Below, one piece after another: positions 18,523 to 27,416 of a stretch of DNA of 55,786 bases (the stretch's first letter is position 1; each line of letters opens with the position of its first letter). This DNA is from Propionibacteriaceae bacterium (GTDB lineage: Bacteria; Actinomycetota; Actinomycetes; Propionibacteriales; Propionibacteriaceae), in assembly GCA_009779115.1 (NCBI GenBank), contig WREX01000003.1, positions 1-55,786 of the forward strand, read 5' to 3'. Position numbers and translations under genes: made by a program. Below the pieces are notes generated by a model. The model had not been told where the DNA came from. It saw only the letters and a list, made by a program, of their open reading frames with translations, and did no database searches.

Positions 18523-20016
18523 ATGGAACCCCATTGTTCCCTTGATGATGCGGTCTTCACGTATTTCGTGGCGACAGATCCCTATCCTGGCCTGAGACTC
18601 AAGTGTGAACTGGTGCATTCTGGCTTGATAGTCAGCCACACTGAGGGCACTGTCGTACTTTCCGCTTCCACAGATCACGAATCGGTGTGTGTCATCGGCT
18701 TGTGCGTAGATTCTCATGCAGAGATTTCGCGCGAGGAGATTCCTCAGTACCTTGTGAGCAAAAATGCGGGTGGAGTTCACGGAATCGTTCGGGCTACCAA
18801 GCGGTTGGCTGGGAGGTTCGCCATCATCTATTGTGACGGCGAGACGACTCATGTCCTCGGCGACGCGACAGGGTCTCTTTCGGTGTTCTATGATGTGAAA
18901 TCCCCAGTCTGTCTATCATCCAGCGACGAACTGATCCGCAAACACCGGGGCTACGACGTGTCGAACGATGTGGTGGCCCTGCGCGAACGCATCGGCTACG
19001 CACGGCCTCTTCCCAATGATGTCACTGTCTGCGACAACATTCGAGCACTCTTGCCCAATCACTATCTCAATGCCACAGCCTGCGCTGTCACCCGCTTCTT
19101 TCCTACCCGCGACACATCCTTGAGGCATGGCAGGAGACAACCACTTGAGATTGGCAACCTTATTGATCGGTGTATTGAGCGGGTGGAGAGGATCACGAGA
19201 GAGTATGCAAAACACGCTGACATTGTGTGTCCCCTATCTAGCGGCACCGATAGTCGGGCAAACCTCGCCATTCTGAAACTCTATGTTCCCAATCTGGCCT
19301 GCTACACCTTTCGCCACCCAGGCTTCACGGATCAGACGGGCGACTACTATATCCCCCCAAAACTCTGCGAATTGACTGGATTGAGCCACATCTCGATTGA
19401 CGACCTCACCGCACCGACCCAGTACGTCAACAGCGTGAGGGAGATCGTCGGTCAGTATCACAGTCAGTCCACGATTAATCTCGCCTACACTCTCAACTCT
19501 ACTCTGCGAGGCAAGACGCTGATCGATGGAAACATCCTGCAGTACGTCGCCAAAGCGGTCATCGGCTACACCTTGCCCCCTCAGTTAGCCACGACCCGGC
19601 TCTTCGTCGAGCGGTACAACGGAGGCTCCCGGATTCTAACGGACATTGTCTCTGCATGGGTGCAGGATATTCGGGACAATGGTTGTCACAACGAAATCTT
19701 TGATCTGTTTGGTGTAGAAAGTTCATGTGGTCGATGGGGAGCCCAGACGAGCGCAATCTATGCCGCAACGGGAGTCGCCACTTTGAGTATCTTCAATTGC
19801 ATTGACGTGATAGAAGATTTGATGCAGATCCCAGCCCGATTGAGACGGGACAACATCGTGCATCGGCGAATCCTGACGAAGTTGGCCCCTGAACTGGCAT
19901 CATTGCCATTCAACCCAGGACAGAAAACCCTCACTCTCAGACTTCGGATGAGCGCCCCATACACCCTGTTTGCTCCCTATGCCAAGCAGTTCAGGCGCAA
20001 GTTGACGCCTCGGTGA
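18523..20016 (+). CDS. asparagine-synthase-like ATP-dependent amidotransferase of a glycan locus
   Basis: 497 residues. The C-terminal half is an asparagine-synthase-type ATP-pyrophosphatase domain with the PP-loop CPLSSGTDSRANL (residues ~238-250). The N-terminal half resembles the glutaminase fold but lacks the Cys2 nucleophile (the protein begins MEPHCS), so it probably cannot use glutamine directly. Similar proteins in O-antigen and capsule loci convert uronic acid carboxyls to amides, which fits the uronate pathway here. AGGAGG six bases before ATG 18523 fixes the start. It is divergent from the flippase. True asparagine synthesis is unlikely given the missing cysteine and the context. 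Confidence 0.72.
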   Translation: MEPHCSLDDAVFTYFVATDPYPGLRLKCELVHSGLIVSHTEGTVVLSASTDHESVCVIGLCVDSHAEISREEIPQYLVSKNAGGVHGIVRATKRLAGRFAIIYCDGETTHVLGDATGSLSVFYDVKSPVCLSSSDELIRKHRGYDVSNDVVALRERIGYARPLPNDVTVCDNIRALLPNHYLNATACAVTRFFPTRDTSLRHGRRQPLEIGNLIDRCIERVERITREYAKHADIVCPLSSGTDSRANLAILKLYVPNLACYTFRHPGFTDQTGDYYIPPKLCELTGLSHISIDDLTAPTQYVNSVREIVGQYHSQSTINLAYTLNSTLRGKTLIDGNILQYVAKAVIGYTLPPQLATTRLFVERYNGGSRILTDIVSAWVQDIRDNGCHNEIFDLFGVESSCGRWGAQTSAIYAATGVATLSIFNCIDVIEDLMQIPARLRRDNIVHRRILTKLAPELASLPFNPGQKTLTLRLRMSAPYTLFAPYAKQFRRKLTPR

Positions 20017-20169
20017 CACGATAATCTCGGTCCATCGTCCGAGAAAAACGCGCCTAATTATTCGATGAGTGGCTAAGATCCATTCATGACGGTTCCCCCT
20101 CCTCGTGTCCTCATCCCGATCAAGCGAGAATGGAACCCACTGGTGACAGCCAACCCACAGATCAATCCG

Positions 20170-21978
20170 ATGAAGCGATTTACTCGACGAACTGTGGCTC
20201 CAGGGCACATTGGACTTGCAGTGTTGACAATGTTAGTTGTTATAGTACTCATGAGTTGCACAAGTGCACCTATTGTTAGCCCATCCACCGGACAATCCAG
20301 TGGAGCATATTTTTTCGGGTATCCCTACGATGCGAACAAAGACGCCCTCCTCGTTTTCGGCACATGTCCCGTTGCCAATGTCCTCACACTATCGACATCT
20401 TCCGACTCCAGATGGGTCGCATACTCGACCGTATCTGCGATCACTGGGAGAGTCGATCTTTTTCGAATGGCTGCCTCCGGTAACTGTGCTCCTGAGCAGT
20501 TGACAAAGACGGACACTGTCGAATTCGATCCAGTTATCGATGACACGGGATCAGTTGCGTGGGCTCAAATGAACAGTGACTCTTCATCAACTGTGGTCAT
20601 CGACGGTGAGGCACTCGACCTACCTCAGGGCCTTTACAAAGGTCTTGCCTACGACCAAGACACACTGTACGTGGGACAACAATTAGCCAGCGCAGACAAG
20701 TGGCAACTGATGGTCATTAATCGATCAAGCCGACAGTACGACACTGTTTCGTGCCCACTGCTGATTGATCGGATCACAGTGCGATCCGATAATCGTGTTG
20801 TGCTCGAAGGTCTGGATAGCGCCACCAATCACATGGCAATATATGATTACCACACCGATTCCAAGGCCTTAGTGAGGCTGCAGGACAATGCGGTTTACGG
20901 GATTGACGAACAATTGATCACACTAAAAGGTTTGTCGAGTGACGACTCCCTCAAACAGCTGATTCAACGCGATATTGACTCTGACGACCCACTGTTGAGC
21001 TATTCGTCTGCTAACAACGCCGCAGGTCGGCTGTCGTATTATGCTTCGTATCGACTATTGGGAATGCTCGATGCCTGGCAACATGGGGGAATCCCAGGAC
21101 TGTCTCAGGCCACTCTTAAAGCCTTGATCACACATGCTGCAGCGAAGATGATTTCAAATGCTAAGGACTACGGGTGGCCCACCACGAAATACTCCCTGGA
21201 CCAACATACCGAATTGTCGTTGTTGGTCAATGATGCATGTGTATTGTATCCCCTCCTCAAAGCTTATAATGCCGGTCTTCTTGACGATCAGTCAGGGCGC
21301 CGACTATTGGAGATTGCCAAGACGATTTGGGACCGTAACGAGAGTGATTGGATTCAGGGGCAGGGTTACCGCTTCACCCCGGGAATCGCCTACATCTGGG
21401 ACGGCGTGACACTGCCTTTCAACCAACAGAACGCATTCGGACTGGCTCTCTTGGAGTTACACACAGCCACTGGAGACCAGAAATATCTGGACCGGGCACT
21501 GGACTTAGCCAAACTGTTCAAGTCCGAAATGGTTCAATCGGATGACGGTCGACTCCTCTGGCACTATTGGCCCCAGCGCTTCTACGACGGTTGGACCATC
21601 AGTTCTGGAGTGTCCGTGAACACACCAGAGCGAAAACCAACCCAGGACACCTTGTTCGAGGATGTCTCGCATTCTGCGTGGAACGTAATGTTCATGGTTG
21701 AGTTACAGAAAAATCAGACCATTGTCTTCACAGGCCAAGACTATTCTGCCCTCGACAAGACACTAACGGGAATCAAGGATGGTGTGTCCTTCAACCGGTT
21801 CCTTGGTGGCAGCCTCCCAAACCAAACGCCTTCCCTTCAATATCGACCATCTTACGGATGGCTGTTCCTGGGCAACGACGACCTACGCTCTGATTACGCC
21901 ACCCGTGTGATCACCACCACCATCCCCTACGATGGTGATCGCTTGGCCAACCTGATCTACGCCCTTAATCACGATTGA
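20170..21978 (+). CDS. two-domain exported lipoprotein: beta-propeller-like part plus (alpha/alpha)-barrel-like part
   Basis: About 602 residues. A lipoprotein signal (RRTVAPGHIGLAVLTML, then VVIVLMSC) puts it on the outer membrane face with the lipobox Cys near residue 30. Residues ~40-290 have spaced WVAYS/LFRM/VIDG segments like a TolB-type propeller. The rest is helical with toroid features (FNQQNAFGLALLELHTATGD, HYWPQRFYDGW, FEDVSHSAWNVMF). Such barrels occur in glycoside hydrolases, polysaccharide lyases and uronate C5-epimerases, so processing of the polymer outside the cell is a reasonable guess. ATG 20170 gives a normal signal length; ATG 20086 is in frame but would add 28 residues. 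I do not recognise a defined family. Confidence 0.62.
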   Translation: MKRFTRRTVAPGHIGLAVLTMLVVIVLMSCTSAPIVSPSTGQSSGAYFFGYPYDANKDALLVFGTCPVANVLTLSTSSDSRWVAYSTVSAITGRVDLFRMAASGNCAPEQLTKTDTVEFDPVIDDTGSVAWAQMNSDSSSTVVIDGEALDLPQGLYKGLAYDQDTLYVGQQLASADKWQLMVINRSSRQYDTVSCPLLIDRITVRSDNRVVLEGLDSATNHMAIYDYHTDSKALVRLQDNAVYGIDEQLITLKGLSSDDSLKQLIQRDIDSDDPLLSYSSANNAAGRLSYYASYRLLGMLDAWQHGGIPGLSQATLKALITHAAAKMISNAKDYGWPTTKYSLDQHTELSLLVNDACVLYPLLKAYNAGLLDDQSGRRLLEIAKTIWDRNESDWIQGQGYRFTPGIAYIWDGVTLPFNQQNAFGLALLELHTATGDQKYLDRALDLAKLFKSEMVQSDDGRLLWHYWPQRFYDGWTISSGVSVNTPERKPTQDTLFEDVSHSAWNVMFMVELQKNQTIVFTGQDYSALDKTLTGIKDGVSFNRFLGGSLPNQTPSLQYRPSYGWLFLGNDDLRSDYATRVITTTIPYDGDRLANLIYALNHD

Positions 21979-21980
21979 GT

Positions 21981-23036
21981 TCAGAGTTCCAAGAATTCCT
22001 CGATCACCCCGCATTGCCGTTCCATGTCTTCCTCGTTATAACGCTGATCGCAGATTAATGAGATCTCCTGTTCGTAGAAAGACTCTGCATATCGCTCTTG
22101 AGGAGAGAGATACTCGGACCGAGGCCAGTGAATCGGAGTGTAGACATCTTCAGAAATCAGTCTACTGTGTAGCTCTCTTCGCCTGAGTGGAATCAGTAGT
22201 GGAACAAATAGTGGTGTGAAGTTGTGGTCTTGATATTTGGCAAACAAAAATGGAGCATGGGGCAGGCGGGCATAGAGATATGCCGCGTTTCGACGACGGT
22301 GAGCAGCCACTGACGTATAGTCCGCGTTCAATGTCTGGCTGATAGACTCTGGGTCAGCCGAATACCCGACATAATCTCTTGCTAATAGTGCTTCAGCCTG
22401 TGTCAATAATTCAAGAAATTCCCTCTTGTCTCCCCTTCCCTCCTCAACGAATGCCTCTTTGCGTTTCATGGCCTCTCTGCGTAACGCCACGTAATCCTCG
22501 TTCGTCTTCGAAGGGGGGTTGAGCCTGTACGGCCCAGCCGCTTTGAACAGGACAGCGCAACCAGCCACCCCGATCCACTTTCTAATGCTAGAAAAAGCGT
22601 AATCATACGGTACAGAAGGTGACGATAGTAGCGAATGTGTCTTGTCATAGATGATGACGCTCCCTCTGTCCCGGTACTGGCTGACAGCACCATCCAATCC
22701 TTGAGTCGCAAACCCAAAGTAATCAGTGACGTAAAGAATGTCGCACATCTGGAGACTGTCTAACCTGCCAAGAATCTTCCCGTCATCAGCCACGATGTCG
22801 TAGAAAACCACCTTGATTCCACAACGAACAAAAGGCTCGATCATTGAATCACAACAGTACGCTGGCAGGCAGGCAGTTTCACATTTTCGTTCAGTGAGGA
22901 CATCGAGCAGAATTGCGTGCAGTGCTGTGCGCCCCGACAAGTAGTAGCGAGGTTCTCCCGCCCAGTTTTGAAACACAGGTGCAGGAGTTCGGACGAGTGG
23001 AACCGAGGAAAACTCGCCTCCCACCTCTCGGCACAT
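21981..23036 (-). CDS. DegT-like PLP-dependent enzyme (divergent sugar aminotransferase)
   Basis: 351 residues with an aspartate-aminotransferase fold. The small domain begins YYLSGRTALHAIL, the putative PLP-binding Asp region is VIIYDKTHSLLSS and the probable Schiff-base Lys is in SSIRKWIGVAG (about K153). It is shorter and more divergent than the two standard DegT enzymes in this window, so the substrate is unclear; a second amino sugar is likely. ATG 23036 overlaps the GNAT stop by one base (TGATG), so the two are co-translated. The gene ends two bases from the convergent lipoprotein stop, leaving no room for a separate terminator. Confidence 0.65.
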   Translation of the reverse strand: MCREVGGEFSSVPLVRTPAPVFQNWAGEPRYYLSGRTALHAILLDVLTERKCETACLPAYCCDSMIEPFVRCGIKVVFYDIVADDGKILGRLDSLQMCDILYVTDYFGFATQGLDGAVSQYRDRGSVIIYDKTHSLLSSPSVPYDYAFSSIRKWIGVAGCAVLFKAAGPYRLNPPSKTNEDYVALRREAMKRKEAFVEEGRGDKREFLELLTQAEALLARDYVGYSADPESISQTLNADYTSVAAHRRRNAAYLYARLPHAPFLFAKYQDHNFTPLFVPLLIPLRRRELHSRLISEDVYTPIHWPRSEYLSPQERYAESFYEQEISLICDQRYNEEDMERQCGVIEEFLEL

Positions 23037-23554
23037 CAGTCAATCGCCGATCGCTGTTTGGATAGTGAATACACGCTGATGAGTCGGCCACGTTTGTACA
23101 AACGATTGATCAACAGCCCCTCTTCTTTGAAGCCGCAGGATAGGAACAATCGCTTCGACGCTATGTTGTGCTCGCTGACATGGGAATAGACACACTGAAG
23201 CCGTAATTCGTCAAAGGCGTAACACACAATCGCGTCAACGGCATCGGCCCCATACCCCTTGCCCCGGGCGTCTGACGCAAGTCGAATGTGGACCTCTGCG
23301 GTCCCGTTTTTAAGGTCGATAGGATTGAGCATCACCACGCCCACAGCTTTGCAGTGGTCGTCAATGGCACAACGAAGAATGGTGCTAGCGTTTTCTAACT
23401 CCTGAGTCCAGTGGTCTTGTTGTGTCGTCGACACCGGAAACGACCATCCACCCAGCATGTACTCAGTATCGGGATCATTCACCATTTCCAATAACATCGC
23501 ATTGTCGTCAGGCTCGATAGCCCGTAGAAAGATACGTTGACCGGCAATGTTCAT
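23036..23554 (-). CDS. GNAT N-acetyltransferase (RimJ/PseH-like)
   Basis: 172 residues of the GNAT fold. IFLRAIEPDDNAMLLEMVND is the N-terminal motif, LASDARGKGYGADAV binds acetyl-CoA, and HNIASKRLFLSCGFKEEG is motif B. It lies between the phosphoglycosyltransferase and the PLP enzyme, so acetylation of a sugar amino group (the PglD step, or a PseH-like step) is the best guess. No hexapeptide PglD is present in this operon. The start has AGGTG seven bases upstream and sits eight bases after the upstream stop. Confidence 0.78.
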   Translation of the reverse strand: MNIAGQRIFLRAIEPDDNAMLLEMVNDPDTEYMLGGWSFPVSTTQQDHWTQELENASTILRCAIDDHCKAVGVVMLNPIDLKNGTAEVHIRLASDARGKGYGADAVDAIVCYAFDELRLQCVYSHVSEHNIASKRLFLSCGFKEEGLLINRLYKRGRLISVYSLSKQRSAID

Positions 23555-23561
23555 ATTTCAC

Positions 23562-24203
23562 CTACTTGTCCGATGTTCCATCCATGGTTCTGTATACATC
23601 GAAATCGATCACAGAACCCGTGCCTCTTTCCCCGATATCAGTACGGTGGAGGGTCTTCACCACAGTCTTAGCCAGAATAGCCATGTCCTGAACAAAGGTG
23701 ATTCTTTCCACATACTGCACGTCCAATGCGAACCGGGTTTCCCAATGCGCCACATTTCGACCATTGACCTGAGCCAAACCGGTCAATCCGGGTTGCACTA
23801 AGTGCCTCCGTCGTTCCTGTTGAGAATAGAACGGAAGATACTTGACTGCTAGGGGACGGGGCCCGACCAAACTCATCTCCCCTCGAAGTATATTCAGGAA
23901 TTCCGGCAATTCATCCAAGCTAGACGAGCGTAGAAATCGACCGAACGAAGTGAGCCGTTCCGAGTCGGGAAGGAGTTCTCCGCTTTCAGCTCGAGCATCC
24001 GTCATTGTTCGAAACTTGTAGAGAGTGAAGATTGCTGCGTCTTTGCCGGGACGAGGTTGTTTGAACACCACAGGTTTGCCAAGATTCAACCTGACCAATA
24101 ACGCCACGACGACGAAGACCCACCAAAAAACCAGACCCCCCACCACGACGAGTACAACATCAAGTGGACGCTTGAGAAACCGAAGGTACAACCCCCTGTG
24201 CAT
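23562..24203 (-). CDS. initiating sugar-phosphate transferase (PglC/WbaP-type monotopic phosphoglycosyltransferase)
   Basis: About 213 residues, the size of the small PglC class. It has one N-terminal membrane hairpin (PLDVVLVVVGGLVFWWVF), then VFKQPRPG, LYKFRTM, the catalytic dyad in SSSLDELPEFLNIL and GEMSLVGPRPL. It transfers a sugar-1-phosphate from a UDP-sugar to undecaprenyl phosphate, starting repeat-unit assembly. ATG 24203 (MHRGLYLRFLKRPLD) matches the family N terminus. GTG 24233 is possible, and the longer frame to 24479 lies inside the aminotransferase gene and is rejected. The 4,6-dehydratase and aminotransferase upstream suggest a diacetamido-trideoxyhexose as its substrate. Confidence 0.9.
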   Translation of the reverse strand: MHRGLYLRFLKRPLDVVLVVVGGLVFWWVFVVVALLVRLNLGKPVVFKQPRPGKDAAIFTLYKFRTMTDARAESGELLPDSERLTSFGRFLRSSSLDELPEFLNILRGEMSLVGPRPLAVKYLPFYSQQERRRHLVQPGLTGLAQVNGRNVAHWETRFALDVQYVERITFVQDMAILAKTVVKTLHRTDIGERGTGSVIDFDVYRTMDGTSDK

Positions 24204-24235
24204 GGGTCCATAATACAAGGCACCCTTCGACACGT

Positions 24236-25381
24236 TCAGCCACGTGCCACGTGGCTTAGGCGGAACCTTTCCAACGCAGTGAATACTCGATCCCTTTCCG
24301 CATCGGTGATCACCGAGCCACTGGGCAGGGTCAATCCGGTCTCGAAAAGGTGTTGGGCAACTCCAGTGATCTCCCCCTGAGCAGTAACAAAGACTGGTTG
24401 CAAGTGCATGGGTTTCCACAAAGGTCTTGCTTCTATTCCACTGTCCACCAGCCAGAGGCGAAGATCTTCGCTCGTCCAACCTGCAACTGATGAGTCAACC
24501 AGAATAGAGGTCAACCATGAATTGTCAGCCTCGTCGTCCTTTGCGCCGAACACCCGCACCCCAGGAACATCGGCAAAGTGTGCTTTATATCTATCTCTGA
24601 ACTGACGGCGACGCTCGATCATCGAGTCGAGGCGTGCCAACTGGGCTCGGCCCAATGCGGCCAAGAGGTTTGACATCCGGTAGTTGTAACCGACATCAGT
24701 GTGTTCGTACCACGGAACAGGTTGACGGGCCTGAGTGGCAAGGTATCTCACCTTTGAGGCGAAATGCTCATCATCTGTGAGGAGCATGCCGCCACCAGAT
24801 GTTGTCATGATCTTGTTGCCATTGAAAGACAGCACAGACGCTTGTCCGAAACTGCCTGCCGGTCGGCTCGCATGATAAGCACCTACGGCTTCTGCTGTGT
24901 CACACAGCATTGGAATTCCATAAGCGGAGATGATTGGCTCTAGAGCCGTGTAGTCTGCTGCTTTTCCCAACAAATCGACCGGAATGACAGCTGCCACCTT
25001 CTTATCCTGAGATGCAAGACTGCTTAACGCACGCTCAAGGGCTTGGGGATCCATGTTCCCAGTCTCGGGTAAGACATCAACAAAGAACGGTTCCGCTCCG
25101 GTATATGCGATGGCGTTCGCAGTGGCAGCAAATGTCATTGTACTCGTGACAACGACGTCAGATCGCCCGACGCCTAAGTGGACAAGGGCAAGATGCAAGG
25201 CTGCCGTGCCAGACGATAATGCAACGCCATGAGCGACACCAATACGACATGCCATTTCCTTCTCGAACGCGTCGACATCAGGTCCAAGCGGGGCAATCCA
25301 CCCTGAATGTAGTGCTTCAATGATTCTTTGCTCTTCTAGAGGCCCCACATCGGGCGCCGACAGGTAGATGGGCTCAGACAC
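24236..25381 (-). CDS. DegT/DnrJ/EryC1/StrS aminotransferase (PglE-like)
   Basis: 381 residues. Motifs are YLSAPDVG, ALSSGTAALHLAL, LCDTAEAVGAYHA and the PLP lysine in SFNGNKIMTTSGGG (about K190). It probably aminates the UDP-4-keto-6-deoxy sugar made by the upstream dehydratase. The GTG start overlaps that gene by eight bases (shared GTGTCTGA), and the sugar transferase follows within ~30 bp. The combination dehydratase, aminotransferase, phosphoglycosyltransferase and acetyltransferase copies the Pgl bacillosamine set. Confidence 0.88.
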   Translation of the reverse strand: MSEPIYLSAPDVGPLEEQRIIEALHSGWIAPLGPDVDAFEKEMACRIGVAHGVALSSGTAALHLALVHLGVGRSDVVVTSTMTFAATANAIAYTGAEPFFVDVLPETGNMDPQALERALSSLASQDKKVAAVIPVDLLGKAADYTALEPIISAYGIPMLCDTAEAVGAYHASRPAGSFGQASVLSFNGNKIMTTSGGGMLLTDDEHFASKVRYLATQARQPVPWYEHTDVGYNYRMSNLLAALGRAQLARLDSMIERRRQFRDRYKAHFADVPGVRVFGAKDDEADNSWLTSILVDSSVAGWTSEDLRLWLVDSGIEARPLWKPMHLQPVFVTAQGEITGVAQHLFETGLTLPSGSVITDAERDRVFTALERFRLSHVARG

Positions 25382-27269
25382 GAGTGGAGGCTTTCATCTG
25401 TGCTGGTGGGATACTCATAGACCGGATCTCTTCGTCGATAGAGTCCACATGATCGGTAGGCACAATATCTCCGCCACGTGCCAACAACAGCCACTCTTCG
25501 TAGTCAAGATCATGTGGGGGCAAGGGAGGAACCACGGCTCGTACGATTCGATTCTCAGGATGAGAGACACCATCCTCTTCCTCGGTCGACACCAGCACTT
25601 CGTGGATTTTCTCGCCTTCTCTCAAGCCGGTGATCTGGACCTTGCAGTCTTTACCGGAGATTTCGATGAGGCGGTTGACAATGTCCATCACGCGTACGGA
25701 GTCTCCCATGTCCAAAATCATAACGTCACCGGCGGATCCAATCGCACCGGCTTGGACGACCAATTGACAGGCTTCGGGGATCGTCATGAAATAGCGGGTG
25801 GCCTCTTCGTGGGTGACGGTGAGGGGTATATCGGATTCGATCATTCGCTGGAAGAGTGGAACCATCGATCCGCGGGAGCCCAAGACGTTGCCAAAGCGTA
25901 CTGAACAATAGTCATAACCCGTCTGCTCACCCATCCAAGAGGTGAGGCGTTCAGCCATGCGCTTGGAGTGGCCGAGGATGGTGGAGGGGTTGGCGGCCTT
26001 GTCGGTCGAAATGTTGACGAAGACCTGCGTGCCCACCGAGCGGGCGCACTGGAGGACGTTCAGCGTGCCGAGCACATTCGTGTTCCAAGCCGCTTGGGGA
26101 TAGCGCTGGAGCATGGGCACATGCTTGAGGGCGGCGGCATGGAACACGACCTCGGGAGACCACTCATTAAAGACCCTTTGCAAACCATCGTAGTCGCGGA
26201 TATCGGCCAAGACGATCTCTGGTCTGGTCAACAGTCCCGTGCCCCACAAGGCGAATTCCGTGTCCTGGAGATGGGTCTCATCGTGGTCGAGCAGGACGAG
26301 CGACGCCGGGCCGTACTTCTTGATCTGGACGCAGAGTTCCTTGCCGATAGAGCCGCCGGCACCGGTGACCAGGACGCGTTTGCCCGATAGATAACTGGCG
26401 ATCCTGGGGATATCCAGGTTGACGGGAGGGCGCTCGATCAGGTCTTCGATGGCGACGTCGCGGATCGCCCCGACCCGTACACGATCCCCGAAACTCTTGT
26501 CCAAGGTGGGGACAACCTTGACGTCGATGTCGAGTGGTGAAGCAAGCGACATCACCCGTGCCATCTGCGTGGGATTGGCGTCGGCGATGGCGACCACCAG
26601 GACCGAAGCCTGGATCTGCTCGGCGACGGCGGGCAGGTCTTCCAACCTGCCGAGGACCCTCACGCCACGGATCGACAGGTTCCCCTTCTCGGTGTCGTCA
26701 TCGAGAAAACCCACGGCCTGGTAGGGCGCCCGGGAGTCCAGTTGCATTCTGTGGAGCGTGATCTGGCCCAAGCTTCCCGCCCCGAAGATGAGCGTACGAC
26801 GCCCGCGGGGATGCACAGAGGTCTGGGGACGTTCATTGACCAACCGGCGCAAGAGCCGGGTGCACAGCATCAGGCACAAGGTGAACGGAGCCGCGGAGAA
26901 GACCAGGCTGCGGGGAAGTCCCACGTTGATGCCGACGAAAACATCGAGTAATCCGATGATGACCGTCTCGACGACGAGCATCCAACCCAGGGCGCGAATC
27001 TCTTCCAAGGACCCCACGGCGTAGCGCCCCTGGTACAGCCATGCTGCCATGCCGGCGATGAATTGGACGACTCCCAGACCCAGAACCAGGATGACCAGCG
27101 GTGGGACATCGATCCTGACTAGTTTGAAGTCGTACCGCAACACAGCAGCAATGAACAGACACACGGCCCACGAGCAGGCGTCCATGAACCATTGTGCCCA
27201 CCCCGAGCGTGCTATCCGCCAAAAAGAACCGGTATTGTGTCGTCCGATTGCTGACTTTTCCCTGTCCAA
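25374..27269 (-). CDS. membrane-bound UDP-N-acetylhexosamine 4,6-dehydratase (PglF/WbpM/CapD family)
   Basis: About 631 residues. Four N-terminal membrane segments (from WFMDACSWAVCLFIAAVLRY) lead into a first nucleotide-binding region (RRTLIFGAGSLGQITLHRM). The extended SDR dehydratase domain follows with VLVTGAGGSIGKELC, NISTDKAANPS and SKRMAERL, where the usual Tyr-x3-Lys is replaced as in this family. It removes water from UDP-GlcNAc to give the 4-keto-6-deoxy sugar. The frame is open to 27344. TTG 27269 was chosen because GGAG lies six bases upstream, but a GTG further up is possible. It is first gene of the minus operon down to 21981. Confidence 0.9.
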   Translation of the reverse strand: MDREKSAIGRHNTGSFWRIARSGWAQWFMDACSWAVCLFIAAVLRYDFKLVRIDVPPLVILVLGLGVVQFIAGMAAWLYQGRYAVGSLEEIRALGWMLVVETVIIGLLDVFVGINVGLPRSLVFSAAPFTLCLMLCTRLLRRLVNERPQTSVHPRGRRTLIFGAGSLGQITLHRMQLDSRAPYQAVGFLDDDTEKGNLSIRGVRVLGRLEDLPAVAEQIQASVLVVAIADANPTQMARVMSLASPLDIDVKVVPTLDKSFGDRVRVGAIRDVAIEDLIERPPVNLDIPRIASYLSGKRVLVTGAGGSIGKELCVQIKKYGPASLVLLDHDETHLQDTEFALWGTGLLTRPEIVLADIRDYDGLQRVFNEWSPEVVFHAAALKHVPMLQRYPQAAWNTNVLGTLNVLQCARSVGTQVFVNISTDKAANPSTILGHSKRMAERLTSWMGEQTGYDYCSVRFGNVLGSRGSMVPLFQRMIESDIPLTVTHEEATRYFMTIPEACQLVVQAGAIGSAGDVMILDMGDSVRVMDIVNRLIEISGKDCKVQITGLREGEKIHEVLVSTEEEDGVSHPENRIVRAVVPPLPPHDLDYEEWLLLARGGDIVPTDHVDSIDEEIRSMSIPPAQMKASTRV

Positions 27270-27416
27270 AGTACAACTCCAAAACGCCTCAGCCCCTGCC
27301 TCCGGAGAGCTTGATGCTATGGACGCCCATGTTACCACCAACACATGGAGCCTAACTTGGTGCTCAACCGGTCCTTGAGGCCCTTCCCCACAACGAATTT
27401 AACCAAAAAATCGGGG

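Noticed and set aside
24204-24479. N-terminal extension of the sugar transferase
   Set aside because: It lies within the aminotransferase coding sequence in another frame, and the family starts at the MHRGLYLRFLKRPLD segment.
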